From contig JBBAEA010000004.1 of NCBI GenBank assembly GCA_041656175.1, positions 1 through 63,043 on the forward strand: DNA of 63,043 nucleotides. Direction: 5' to 3'. Below the pieces are notes generated by a model. That model saw only the letters and a list, made by a program, of their open reading frames with translations. It had not been told where the DNA came from and ran no database searches. This document shows positions 34,526-43,116 of the stretch, one piece after another. The stretch is from JBBAEA01 sp041656175 (GTDB lineage Bacteria > Myxococcota_A > Bradymonadia > UBA4248). The position numbers and the translations under genes are program-made. Numbering within the stretch: position 1 is the stretch's first letter; the number at the start of each line of letters is the position of its first letter.

Positions 34526-35128
34526 TTACTTCTTTTTATTAATCCAGTTAATAGCCCAATAAATCTCGCCCTTGGTGTCGTGCTCTTCGCCCTGCATGTC
34601 GAGAGCTTCTAACGCTTCTTCTATAATCCTTTCGTGGTAGCCTAAATTTTGTAGTGCTGAACGTGTGTCGGCGTGAGCGTTCATTGCCGATTTTAGCACA
34701 GGCTCGCTCTCTTGAGCACCAAAGTAGCTGCGCTGCAGGTAGCTCTCAAGCTCTAGGATTAGGCGTTGCGCGGTTTTATTACCGACGCCCGGTATCTTTG
34801 TAAGGATGGAGGTGTTTTTCTGCAATACCGCTTGCTGCAAGGTATAGGGTGAGAGAGTGTTGAGTATGGCTATCGCCATTTTGGGCCCAACCCCAGTTAC
34901 TGTAACAAGTTTTGAAAATAAACGCCGTTCGTCTTGCTTCAAAAAAGCAATCAAGGTGATGGCATCTTCACGCACGTTGGTGTAAACATAAACTTCAAGC
35001 ACTTGTTGGAGTTTTAGCGTGTCGATACTCGCTGGACTCATCAATAAACGATAGCCAACGCCCGAAACATCAAGAATGATTTCATCGCTGTCGATGCTAA
35101 AGACTTGTCCTTTGAGGTATGCGATCAT
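34526..35128 (-). CDS. ruvA: Holliday junction-binding protein RuvA
   Basis: 200 residues. RuvA tetramers bind four-way junctions and recruit RuvB. The N-terminal OB fold (MIAYLKGQVFSIDSDEIILD) is followed by two helix-hairpin-helix motifs (VTGVGPKMAIAIL and IPGVGNKTAQRLILEL), a flexible linker, and domain III (ALQNLGYHERIIEEALEAL), which contacts RuvB. Length and order are standard. It is the first gene of ruvAB. Confidence 0.95.
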   Translation of the reverse strand: MIAYLKGQVFSIDSDEIILDVSGVGYRLLMSPASIDTLKLQQVLEVYVYTNVREDAITLIAFLKQDERRLFSKLVTVTGVGPKMAIAILNTLSPYTLQQAVLQKNTSILTKIPGVGNKTAQRLILELESYLQRSYFGAQESEPVLKSAMNAHADTRSALQNLGYHERIIEEALEALDMQGEEHDTKGEIYWAINWINKKK

Positions 35129-35236
35129 GAAATAGCTCTTCCTTGTAGGCTGTAGATCTGTTTTTGGCTTGCACCGCTAAGGCTCAGGGCAAGCGCAAAG
35201 TCGTATATTTGGCGGTTTTTCAGTTTTTATTTTGCT

Positions 35237-35295
35237 GGGGGAAGTTTCCCCCTACGTGTCAACCCCGCGCTGTGCGCGTGTTTGCCACTACCCCC
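35237..35295 (-). repeat. Family B, short copy B6 (apical arm missing)
   Basis: Keeps both outer ends (minus strand GGGGGTAG ... CGTAGGGGGAAACTTCCCCC) but has only about 30 bases between them. The basal stem is divergent (TGGCAA against TTGACA, one mismatch) and capped by a small ACGCGCACAGCGCG hairpin. It may be a deletion derivative or a minimal unit. Confidence 0.55.
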
Positions 35296-35689
35296 TCCGC
35301 GGGGACACCCCGCGACGCCCCGTCCAGTTTTTGGCGAAACAGGGCTTTGCGTTTGCCCTACGCTAAGGCTAGCGAACTTCGCAGTGCAAGACTTTAGGCT
35401 TTGCACGAACGAAAGTCCAGATTTTAATAGTGATCATATGATCCTAAACACCACATACAACTACACATTCGTAATTTGCCGCTAAAAAAACTATAAAAAG
35501 CGTTCATAAAAGTGAAATAATAGCAGCATTTTATTATTTATGGGTTATACTATAGGTGGGCGAAAGCTGGTGTAAATAAACGCCTTAAGCCCAAAAACGC
35601 TGAAAGCCTTGTTACTTTTTTCTTTCGTGCAAATAAAGCGATCTTTGTATCATTTTTAGTGATAATTTGTTCAGTCCCTTACTTTAGTT

Positions 35690-35845
35690 GGGGGCTAGCG
35701 CGGGATCGCCTCGTTTGGACAGAGAAATCAAAACGCAACGCCGTAAGCGCCTCGAAGGGCTGTGTGCTAGGGATTGGCAAATATTCCATTGATGGACGCA
35801 ATGAACGCATTTTGCGAGCAAGCCCGCGCGTTGGGGTTCTCCCCC
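35690..35845 (+). repeat. Family B nested palindrome, copy B7
   Basis: GGGGGCTAGCGCGGGATCGCC ... GCGAGCAAGCCCGCGCGTTGGGG then CTCCCCC. The basal stem is GCGCGGG:CCCGCGC, but the interior is degenerate and folds less well than in other copies. It lies about 55 bp upstream of the metallo-beta-lactamase operon. Confidence 0.6.
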
Positions 35846-35899
35846 ATTCTCAAAAAATAATAATGAATAAGTTTAAATAGTTTTAGGAGGTAAACTGAG

Positions 35900-37759
35900 A
35901 TGAAATCGCTACGAGCTTTTTGTTTCATGCTTATTTTCATCACTTTGGGGTCATATGCGTTTGCAGCAGAGCTTGTGGTGGAGATTTTGGACGTGGGGCA
36001 AGCGGATGGTTTTTTGCTAAGCCTTGAGGGGAAGACGGTTTTGATCGACGCAGGCGAGAAAGCTGAGCAGATGAAGGAGTATTTGGAGGATCGGGGAATT
36101 AGGCGCTTGGACATGGTGGTGGGAACGCATCCGCATGCGGATCATATTGGGGGAATGGAGGCGGTGCTGCGAAACTTTGATATTGGCGTATATGTAGACA
36201 ATGGTTTTCCACATACGACGGTGCTGTATGAGAAAGTGATGACGGCTGCGGAGGAGAAGGTGAATTCGGGGACGATGAAGTATAGGGTTGCGCGGCGAGG
36301 ACAGCGGATAAATTTTGGCAGCGAGGCGTATTTCGAGGTTTTGCTACCGAGGGAGATACCGATTACAGGAACGCGTTCGGATATCAATGCTAACTCTATC
36401 ATTTTGCGTCTACAGCATGGGGAGAATTGTATTTTGTTTACGGGTGATGCGGAAGCCGAAACTGAGCTAGCGATGCTCGATGTGCTTGGTCAATGCGACG
36501 TGATTAAGGCTGCACATCACGGGAGTAGGCATAGCTCGACGGCGGGTTTTTTGGACGTAGTTCGACCGAAGGTGGCGCTTATTTCGTGCGGTTTGGCCAA
36601 TAAGCACGGGCATCCTGGGGCGGAAACTCTGGAGCGCTACGCTGAGCGCAATATCCTAGATTATCGAACGGATTTGTCGGGGACGATTAAAGCTATTTCG
36701 GATGGTAAGACCTGGCGTTTTGAGGAAGAACATCCGCCGCTTCAGATCACGAAAATAAATATCAATCTGGCGGGTGAAGATGTGCTGCGCCAGCTGCCGG
36801 GAGTGGGTAAAAAGACGGCTGAGTCTATAATAGCTTATCGCGAGGCGAACGGGTATTTTAAAGATGTTAATGACGTGCTACTCGTTGCCACAAATTCCAA
36901 CACTGAGAAGCGTTTGCAAAAGATTTTACCCTTTATTGTTACCGAAGGTGGTTCAACCACAGGTTTGACGAGCGGGACAGCGAGTAGTGAGGTGAGCGGG
37001 GGAAATCCGTATTTGGTGGGAGTAGCGACGAGTAAGGCTGCGAGCATGGTGATTGATGAGCGAGCTTTTTCAGGGATTTCGCCGCAGGTAGCGCGTCTTG
37101 AGTTATATCAGGTTATGAGTAGTTATGATGCATGTGCTGGATTTTTGCATATAAACGGTGCAAGCCGCCTAAGGTATGAGAAACGAAGCTCGGTTTGCGG
37201 TGCAATGAATAATTCTATGCGACCGTCGTATCATTTTGTAGCTGCGCAAAGTGGTGAGGGTTCTTCGTATGCGGCAAGTTCGAGAGGAGACACGGTGAAT
37301 ATCAATACGGCGGATGAAGCAACGCTAGCGAGTTTACCTGGCATGAGCGCCGCGAAAGCTAGAGCTCTTATTTCGCATCGCGAGGCGAACGGTCGTTTTG
37401 CTGATTGTAAACGCATCACCGATGTAAAAGGGATTGGCGTGAAAACCTATGAAAAACTGGCAAGTCGCTGTGCTGTTTCGACTGCGGGATCGTTGCCAAA
37501 GGCGGAGTTCGCTGCGCCAAAGGCGGAGTTCGCTGCGCCAAGGGTCGCGAGTTCTAGCGCAAATGGTGTTGTAAACATTAATACCGCGAGCGTCGATGTA
37601 CTAAAAGCGATGCCGGGCATGTCGCAAATAAAAGCTCAAAAGATGGTCGAAGATAGGAATGCGAACGGCTTTTTTAAATCGTGTCAAGAGGCAACGCGCG
37701 TGAAGGGCATTGGTCCCAAAACAGTGGAGAAGTTTATAGGCCAGTGTACGGTTCAATAG
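35900..37759 (+). CDS. Secreted ComEC-like metallo-beta-lactamase with three ComEA-type HhH domains
   Basis: 619 residues. A strong AGGAGGT ribosome site precedes ATG 35900, and there is a signal peptide (MKSLRAFCFMLIFITLGSYAFA-AE). Residues 24-275 are a metallo-beta-lactamase domain of the ComEC/Rec2 C-terminal type: ILDVGQADGFLL, metal motif HPHADHIGG (77-85), LFTGDAEAE (about 180) and KAAHHGSRHSS (about 203). HhH DNA-binding pairs follow at about 287-335, 465-525 and 556-619, with ININLA/VNINTA starts, LPGVGKKTAESI and KGIGPKTVEKF. Between the first and second HhH lies an unassigned 110-residue segment. Free-standing MBL-ComEC domains are nuclease- or phosphodiesterase-like, and HhH binds DNA backbone. 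I infer an extracytoplasmic DNA-binding or -cutting enzyme; no ComEC channel is present. A 21-bp duplication (37496-37537) encodes PKAEFAA twice in the linker. Confidence 0.85.
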   Translation: MKSLRAFCFMLIFITLGSYAFAAELVVEILDVGQADGFLLSLEGKTVLIDAGEKAEQMKEYLEDRGIRRLDMVVGTHPHADHIGGMEAVLRNFDIGVYVDNGFPHTTVLYEKVMTAAEEKVNSGTMKYRVARRGQRINFGSEAYFEVLLPREIPITGTRSDINANSIILRLQHGENCILFTGDAEAETELAMLDVLGQCDVIKAAHHGSRHSSTAGFLDVVRPKVALISCGLANKHGHPGAETLERYAERNILDYRTDLSGTIKAISDGKTWRFEEEHPPLQITKININLAGEDVLRQLPGVGKKTAESIIAYREANGYFKDVNDVLLVATNSNTEKRLQKILPFIVTEGGSTTGLTSGTASSEVSGGNPYLVGVATSKAASMVIDERAFSGISPQVARLELYQVMSSYDACAGFLHINGASRLRYEKRSSVCGAMNNSMRPSYHFVAAQSGEGSSYAASSRGDTVNINTADEATLASLPGMSAAKARALISHREANGRFADCKRITDVKGIGVKTYEKLASRCAVSTAGSLPKAEFAAPKAEFAAPRVASSSANGVVNINTASVDVLKAMPGMSQIKAQKMVEDRNANGFFKSCQEATRVKGIGPKTVEKFIGQCTVQ

Positions 37760-37788
37760 CTTAGGATGTATTAGTTTGGGAGGGAGTC

Positions 37789-38592
37789 ATGCTGTATTTC
37801 AAACATAACGGTGCTTTGAGATTGTTTGCTTTTGTCGCTGCGCTGGCATTGTGTTTTACTCTAAGCCCATCGCTTAGTGCAAAACCAGAGTCATTCCAGA
37901 GTGTCGTCAAAACTGCTTCAAAGGCTTATGCCGATGGAAATTATGATCTAGCGCTTGAGAAGTTCCAAGAAGCATACGCCATTAAGCAGATGACTGCACT
38001 TCTCTATAATATGGGGCGCGCTTGCGAATCAAAAGCCGATTTCCCCCTTGCCATTCATTATTACACCCAATTCGTCGCCTCGCCCGACGTAGAGCATGAA
38101 GCGCGAACCGAAGCGCTGGTGCGCATCAACACCCTACAGGAAGTGCTCGCTTTAAGCGGACAAGCGCCTGCCGCTCCACAAAAACAAACAACGAAAACTC
38201 CCGCCAAAACCGCTCCCGCTGCACAGAGCGCTGCTAAAGCGAGCGCTGGCGCTGCTCCTGGGGGCTGTATTAATATCAACAGCGCGAGCGCATCGGAACT
38301 AACGAGCTTAAAGGGAATAGGCGATAAAAAAGCGGCGGATATTGTGGCATCGCGAGATAGCCAAGGAGCATTCAACTCCTTTAGCGACATCACGCGTGTG
38401 AAGGGAATTGGCCCCAAAACGGTAGAGAAGTTCTCTGACCAACTCTGCCCTATCGCGGGTGGAGCCCCTGCCGCTGCCCCTGCCGCCGCACCCAGCGCTA
38501 AAGCCGCACCTGCTGCAAAATCGCCTGCAAAGAAAAATAATCCAGCTAAAACGCTACCCAAAACGGACAATTCCAGTGGATGGGATCTATAG
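37789..38592 (+). CDS. Exported TPR protein with a ComEA-type HhH domain
   Basis: 267 residues with a GGGAGGGAG ribosome site, 29 bp after the preceding gene. A signal peptide (residues 1-31, ending LSPSLSA) is followed by two TPR motifs (YADGNYDLALEKFQEAYAI and GRACESKADFPLAIHYYTQF), a Pro/Ala/Lys linker, an HhH pair at about 160-225 (INSASASELTSLKGIGDKKA ... VKGIGPKTVEKF) and a basic Ala/Pro/Lys tail. The HhH block is clearly paralogous to the third one of the gene upstream (same KGIGPKTVEKF end). TPR for partner binding plus HhH for DNA suggests an adaptor for the upstream enzyme in the periplasm. The inference rests on domains and synteny only. Confidence 0.8.
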   Translation: MLYFKHNGALRLFAFVAALALCFTLSPSLSAKPESFQSVVKTASKAYADGNYDLALEKFQEAYAIKQMTALLYNMGRACESKADFPLAIHYYTQFVASPDVEHEARTEALVRINTLQEVLALSGQAPAAPQKQTTKTPAKTAPAAQSAAKASAGAAPGGCININSASASELTSLKGIGDKKAADIVASRDSQGAFNSFSDITRVKGIGPKTVEKFSDQLCPIAGGAPAAAPAAAPSAKAAPAAKSPAKKNNPAKTLPKTDNSSGWDL

Positions 38593-38627
38593 CGCACTAA
38601 ATCGAGAGCCTAAGAAGGACTACAGTT

Positions 38628-38846
38628 ATGCGAATCAGTATTGATGCTATTCACGATAAGACAGCCCGAATCGACGTTGGCGGCCAAATGATGGATTTTC
38701 CGATTGAAGTGCTACCCGAGGGAAGCAAAGAGGGCGATATCTTGGCCTTCATAAAACTAGATGCGACGCAAGTACTCAAAGATGGGCATGATCGCATACA
38801 GCGCATGTTAAATAAAAATACAGACAGCGGCGATTTTGATCTGTAA
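38628..38846 (+). CDS. DUF3006-like small protein
   Basis: 72 residues, with AGAAGGA before ATG 38628 and 35 bp after the TPR-HhH gene. The pattern RISIDAIHDKTARIDVGGQ and then PIEVLPEGSKEGDIL matches DUF3006, a small beta-rich family with no known activity. From memory, DUF3006 genes are often found beside ComEC-like metallo-beta-lactamase genes, as here. It has no signal peptide, so it would act in the cytoplasm unless exported another way. Last gene of the three-gene operon, followed by a strong hairpin. Confidence 0.75.
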   Translation: MRISIDAIHDKTARIDVGGQMMDFPIEVLPEGSKEGDILAFIKLDATQVLKDGHDRIQRMLNKNTDSGDFDL

Positions 38847-38876
38847 TTTACGCTCTAGCCTAAACCCTTGGCACCG

Positions 38877-38917
38877 AAAACTCTACGCTTGAGATGGATT
38901 CTTGAGCGTAGAGTTTT
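38877..38917. terminator. Bidirectional terminator hairpin
   Basis: A perfect 13-bp stem, AAAACTCTACGCT (38877-38889) with AGCGTAGAGTTTT (38905-38917) and a 15-base loop. It has A/T tails on both sides and sits between two convergent transcription units (DUF3006 operon on the plus strand, the membrane protein gene on the minus strand). Confidence 0.8.
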
Positions 38918-38957
38918 AGCTTATTCTGGCTTGTGCTCTAAAGAAACTTAGCGATAA

Positions 38958-40478
38958 CTAGCGCTTTGCACTCGTGTAATTTTCGAGTTGGGAGCTAAAG
39001 AGCGCTAGCTCCTTATCCTCGCTTTGGGCTTCCGCGCCGCTGGCCGTGTAATCCTCGGCCGTGTCAAAGACGACATCGCCGAGCTCCTGTTTGTCGAGTT
39101 TTAGCCTCTCACGCTCTTTGGCAACATTGTCCATCGACTTTTTGAAGTGCTCAAAGCTATACGCGACATCGCCGCTGTCGTTTGAAACTATATCGCCACC
39201 GAAATCGGCAAGCACTTCGCGGAGTTCTCCACGCAACTCTTCTTTATCAACAAGCTTCATGGACTTTTTGCTCAACGCGTCATCGACACTAATTTCGAGC
39301 TTCTCGTCGGTGAGGGACGGCACTGATGTTACCGTCGAAAGGAAGATGTTGCGGTGTATCACTTTCTTAATATTGCGCTTTCGCCGTTTACGATTTTCGC
39401 GACGATGGCTACTATAGCGTATTAAAGGGATCAAGAAAAAGAGAAGCGAAAACACCATGGGGAAATAACCCAATAATATGGGATAAATCGGGTGCATTAC
39501 CATAGTGCTTTCTACCATAAAGTCTTCGATGATGATTTCGACGCCAGCCTGCGAGAAACTATAAGCAAGGAAAGATGCCATACCAAGGTTAAAGAAGTTG
39601 AGCATGGCAATCCCCACGTTGGAGCCAGTGCTGTTTCCTGTAAACGCTCGGGGCGCCTCCAGCTCTTGCCAACTCGGCGATGGCGCCGCTGGGAGGGCTT
39701 TGTTCCTTTCACTTCGCATCATTTCGGGGAAGGTGTATATAATGTTGCCCTGCCCAGATACCTCGACATTACCATCGAAAATCGCGCTATAGTGCGCCAA
39801 TTCATTCTCGGCCACCGACTTATCGTGACCTGTGACCATGATCCAGTCCTGGAGGCTAATGACGCCTTTTTTGGATTTAATGAGTTGTGCCGCCATTTTT
39901 TGCAGCCGCAGGGGATCTTGTTTTACCTGATCCTCTGGACCAAAAACGAACTGGAATATGCGCTTGTTAAAAGGAACACGTTTTTCCTTACTTTGGCTTT
40001 TGTAGCTGTTATTTCCATAATAATCCCCTCTACCCCAAAAAAGCCAGTACATAAAAAGCGGATTAAAACTACTCGACGACGAAGAGCTGCTATTACTGTT
40101 GCGGTTTCCAAAAAGAAGCGCCAAGATCAACAGCATGTAGACAATGAAGTAGACAACCAAAGTCACCATAATCCAGATCTTAAAAGTTGTTTTAAGTACT
40201 TTAAAGATCGTCTCTTTGTTGCGCTGCCAAAAACTGCGATAATCGCGCCGTATAAGTTGAGGGTTAAAAGCGTAGAGTAAATCCCCTTGTTCGCTGACAC
40301 TCAGATGTCCCTGGTAAAGCGAAAGCAGCGATTTCAGCGCGCGCTCAGCTTCAAATTTGGGAAGCCCCGTATCGGCCATAACGTCACCAAGCGTTAGATT
40401 CCCACCACGGGCTTGCACGGCGCGGCGCACCCTTTCCATCACATCGTCGCTCGAAAGCTTCAGCATTACATCATCCAT
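38958..40478 (-). CDS. Membrane protein with repeated winged-helix-like domains
   Basis: 506 residues from ATG 40478, preferred over a TTG two codons upstream because AGGGG lies about 8 nt before it. Three similar soluble segments, each starting with a helix-turn-helix-like pattern (GGNLTLGDVMADTGLPKFEAE; KGVISLQDWIMVTGHDKSVAE; then MKLVDKEELRGELREVLADFGGD) and each ending in a GD/GNxxYxF strand (SEQGDLLYAFNP, SGQGNIIYTFPEM, NDSGDVAYSFEHF), are separated by membrane helices and a Ser/Asn-rich loop. Related wing-like membrane proteins occur in cyanobacteria and other phyla with no known function. It overlaps the 3' end of bpt by 8 nt, so translation is probably coupled. Confidence 0.65.
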   Translation of the reverse strand: MDDVMLKLSSDDVMERVRRAVQARGGNLTLGDVMADTGLPKFEAERALKSLLSLYQGHLSVSEQGDLLYAFNPQLIRRDYRSFWQRNKETIFKVLKTTFKIWIMVTLVVYFIVYMLLILALLFGNRNSNSSSSSSSSFNPLFMYWLFWGRGDYYGNNSYKSQSKEKRVPFNKRIFQFVFGPEDQVKQDPLRLQKMAAQLIKSKKGVISLQDWIMVTGHDKSVAENELAHYSAIFDGNVEVSGQGNIIYTFPEMMRSERNKALPAAPSPSWQELEAPRAFTGNSTGSNVGIAMLNFFNLGMASFLAYSFSQAGVEIIIEDFMVESTMVMHPIYPILLGYFPMVFSLLFFLIPLIRYSSHRRENRKRRKRNIKKVIHRNIFLSTVTSVPSLTDEKLEISVDDALSKKSMKLVDKEELRGELREVLADFGGDIVSNDSGDVAYSFEHFKKSMDNVAKERERLKLDKQELGDVVFDTAEDYTASGAEAQSEDKELALFSSQLENYTSAKR

Positions 40479-41220
40479 CGTCAACCCCTATGTCTAGACC
40501 TCTATTTAAAGCCGATTCTTTTGCCATCCACGCTCCTTGGTACAGCAGCTCGTTTGGCCCGTAGTCTGCTTTGTACTGCATTTTCGCACAACCCGGCACC
40601 CAGTAACCTAGATAGTAATAAGGCAGTTCCAAGCTTTTACAAAGCTCTATTTCAGATAAAATCGAAAACACTCCCAAGGATCTATGCGCAAACTCGGGAT
40701 CGAAGAAGTGATAAACGCTCGATAACGCGCCTTTAGCGAAGTAATCTACGATAGAAATCGCCACAAGTCGACCATTAATCAAATATCGCACCTCGCGCCC
40801 AAAACGATGTTTCGCGTATAAAAAATCGCGAAGCTCCTCGCCTGTTTGGTGCGACTCGGGATGTTGATACTTCAAATATTCCGTATAAATACGCTGCTTT
40901 TCCTCATTATAGAGCAGCTCCGCCATATAAAATTCGACATCGGCGTTCTTTCTCCAAACGCGCCTTTGGCTTTTTGTAGGCTTAAAACTCGCAGCCTCTA
41001 TGCGCAGCGGCACGCACTGCTCACAGCCTTCACAAACTGGTCTATACCAAAACTCGCCACTATGCCTAAAGCCATTCTCCGTTAGCACAAAAGCGATGTC
41101 TTCAGGCAAAGAGCTTAAGACCGCAGCTAAGTTTTGGCTTTCTCTATTTTCTTTGTAACTACACGGATACGGCATTGTCCTAGAAAACAAGCTAAGACAA
41201 TGCTTCATGAGATCTTGCAT
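40471..41220 (-). CDS. bpt: Aspartate/glutamate leucyltransferase (Bpt)
   Basis: 249 residues. Bpt/Ate-type transferases move Leu (or Arg) from aminoacyl-tRNA to N-terminal Asp/Glu and so feed the N-end-rule pathway. Motifs: PYPCSYKENRESQNLAA at the N-terminus, the CEGCEQCVPLRI cluster region (conserved Cys), RRVWRKNADVEF, and the C-terminal SSVYHFFDPEFAHRSLG with YYLGYWVPGCAKMQYK. A ClpS/ClpA partner is not seen nearby. It lies 25 bp after infC on the same strand. Confidence 0.93.
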   Translation of the reverse strand: MQDLMKHCLSLFSRTMPYPCSYKENRESQNLAAVLSSLPEDIAFVLTENGFRHSGEFWYRPVCEGCEQCVPLRIEAASFKPTKSQRRVWRKNADVEFYMAELLYNEEKQRIYTEYLKYQHPESHQTGEELRDFLYAKHRFGREVRYLINGRLVAISIVDYFAKGALSSVYHFFDPEFAHRSLGVFSILSEIELCKSLELPYYYLGYWVPGCAKMQYKADYGPNELLYQGAWMAKESALNRGLDIGVDDG

Positions 41221-41245
41221 CCCAGCACCTAATTCGCTGCAAACG

Positions 41246-41803
41246 TTATGAATCAGAGCCAGTGCTACCTTGAGGTTCGATCGTCGCTGTAATCATTTTG
41301 CCTTCAAGCCTTGGCGGTTGCACGACCTGCGCGACATCTTTAAAATTATCCATCATTTCGGCGAGTTTTTGCACCCACATACCCGCGTGGGACTGCTCTC
41401 GGCCTCGCAGGCGCATCACAAAGCGCACCCTATCGCCATGCGCCAAAAATCCACGCGCCTTGCGCAGCATAGTCTCCATATCGTGCTCTTCGGTCTTTGG
41501 ACGCAACCTCAGCGTCTTCAACTCGACCTTCGCCGCCTTGGAACTCGCCGCCTTTTTGGTCTGCTCATAGCGGAACTTCCCGTAATCCATCACCCGACAC
41601 ACAGGTGGTTTCGCATTCGGCGCCACCTCAACCAAATCCAAGTCATGCTCTGCCGCAATTTCCCGAGCTTCATCAGGGGACATCACCCCCAACTTCTCGC
41701 CCTCTGGCCCAATAACCAAAATTTGCGCAATACGAATTTGGTGGTTCACCCTATATTGATTCTCATCACCCGACGTCACGGGCCTCTGCGTACGCCTCCT
41801 CAT
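41246..41803 (-). CDS. infC: Translation initiation factor IF-3
   Basis: 185 residues. IF-3 binds the 30S subunit and checks start codon pairing. The N-domain (VNHQIRIAQILVIGPEGEKLGV, DLDLVEVAPNAKPPVCRVMDY, GKFRYEQ) and C-domain (LRLRPKTEEHDMETMLRKA, RVRFVMRLRGREQSHAG) are complete. The start is ATG, whereas many bacteria use the rare AUU for self-regulation. Unusually, rpmI and rplT do not follow; bpt does. The upstream gap contains repeat B8. Confidence 0.95.
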   Translation of the reverse strand: MRRRTQRPVTSGDENQYRVNHQIRIAQILVIGPEGEKLGVMSPDEAREIAAEHDLDLVEVAPNAKPPVCRVMDYGKFRYEQTKKAASSKAAKVELKTLRLRPKTEEHDMETMLRKARGFLAHGDRVRFVMRLRGREQSHAGMWVQKLAEMMDNFKDVAQVVQPPRLEGKMITATIEPQGSTGSDS

Positions 41804-42041
41804 GTACCTCCACGTTCCTTACCAAAAAGTTCAAAAGCGCTTCCAACATCCATAAACGTTGTAAAAACTCGACACCCGTCGAGCCTAAAACGCCGCGCAG
41901 CTATTCTAGCACAATAAAACGGCGTCGCGCAAGTAATTATGCGAACCAGAATTATTGGCTTATTCTCTTTTTTTTGTGGAAGTCAAACCCAAGACAAGCT
42001 CAAAGTCGTATATTTGGCTGTTTTTAAGTTTTTACTTTGTT

Positions 42042-42261
42042 GGGGGAAGTTTCCCCCTACGCGCGGGCTTCTTCGCAAAATTCGACAATTCGCGCTTTCT
42101 TTTGTGCGCCGTTTCGGCTGTTCGCCGGGATTTCGACATGGATGTCGAAATCGAACGCCGTAGGCGGCGCATAGGGCTGCATGCCATGGATGGCATGCAT
42201 TCCAACCATCGCACAAAATGCGCTCATTACGTATTTTGCTCAGCGATCCCGCGCTACCCCC
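42042..42261 (-). repeat. Family B nested palindrome, copy B8 (long apical arm)
   Basis: On the minus strand: GGGGGTAGCGCGGGATCGCTG ... GAAGAAGCCCGCGCGTAGGGGGAAACTTCCCCC. The basal stem is GCGCGGG:CCCGCGC. The arm is about 70 bases longer than in other copies because it carries two further hairpins, TGCATGCCATGGATGGCATGCA and GATTTCGACATGGATGTCG. The same two hairpins occur in copy B9. Confidence 0.75.
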
Positions 42262-42277
42262 TCTGCGGGGACACTCA

Positions 42278-43105
42278 TTATTCGCAAGAAATAGCGCTGC
42301 AATCCAACCACTGCGACAGCGTTAAACGCCTTTGTGGGTCTTTCTCAAGCAAACGAAAAAGCGCTGCGATGGCCGATTGCGGAACGCCACTTACGCATAG
42401 CTCTAGGTGATGTGGCGGTTCTTCGTAACAATGCATGTGCATACTCTGCTCGGGGCAAGATCCCCTAAAGGGTAAGATGTCATACAAACACTCAAAAAGC
42501 ATAACGCCAAAAGCATAAGCATCGGATGCAGGGCCTTGCATATTTTCTTCGCCAAAAGCTTGCTCGGGCGAAATGAAAAGCGGCGTCCCTATGGCATGTT
42601 TTGTATTTTCGCCTCTTGCAGCTCGCTCTTTAATGAGAGCTAATCCAAAATCGATAATGCTCAAGTCCCCGCACTCTTGTAGCATCACGTTGGATGGCTT
42701 GAGATCGCGGTGCACCACGCCTCGCTCATGGATCTGCATAAGGGCAAGGGCGAGTTTTGTGAATACGCTTTGTACTTGAGGCCAATGCTGCCATTCCGCG
42801 CGAAGTACGCGCAAAGACTTAGCCTTGAGTAGCGGCATGTATAAATACGCGTGCCTCCGCACGTCGTGAGAATAGTGATGAATCTGTAGCGCGCTTGTGC
42901 CGCATAATAAACGCGATACCTCCCATTCGCGCTCAAACTGGGCGTCGATGTAATTGTTGACATCCCTATTGTAGCGCGCATACTTCAGTACAAATTCATC
43001 GTCTATCGCAGGATGCGAAACTCGCCACAAACTAGCGCTCCCGCCCTGCGCGATCTGTTCGTGTATACAAAGCTCTGCGGGGTAGATCGCGCTATATTCA
43101 TTCAT
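42278..43105 (-). CDS. Cytoplasmic Ser/Thr protein kinase
   Basis: 275 residues, kinase domain only. Catalytic elements: degenerate Gly loop (QGGSASLWRV), Lys in VLKYARY, catalytic loop VHRDLKPSNVML, IIDFGLAL as the DFG site, SPEQA in place of APE, and SDAYAFGVMLFECLY. It is therefore predicted to be active. There is no membrane helix or sensor domain, unlike the second kinase at 55413. It lies 11 bp downstream of the lipoprotein gene on the same strand, probably one transcript. Such Hanks-type kinases are abundant in myxobacteria-like genomes. Confidence 0.88.
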   Translation of the reverse strand: MNEYSAIYPAELCIHEQIAQGGSASLWRVSHPAIDDEFVLKYARYNRDVNNYIDAQFEREWEVSRLLCGTSALQIHHYSHDVRRHAYLYMPLLKAKSLRVLRAEWQHWPQVQSVFTKLALALMQIHERGVVHRDLKPSNVMLQECGDLSIIDFGLALIKERAARGENTKHAIGTPLFISPEQAFGEENMQGPASDAYAFGVMLFECLYDILPFRGSCPEQSMHMHCYEEPPHHLELCVSGVPQSAIAALFRLLEKDPQRRLTLSQWLDCSAISCE

Positions 43106-43116
43106 CGCTAAAATGG

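Noticed and set aside
39492..40280. 262-codon plus-strand frame opposite the winged-helix membrane gene
   Set aside because: A shadow of the minus-strand gene, which has clear membrane helices and repeated domains; the plus-strand peptide has no recognisable features.
41939..42277. Several overlapping open frames around repeat B8, and likewise around B9 (43842-44301)
   Set aside because: They are products of the palindromic repeats, mirrored on both strands, with no signal, start site or domain.
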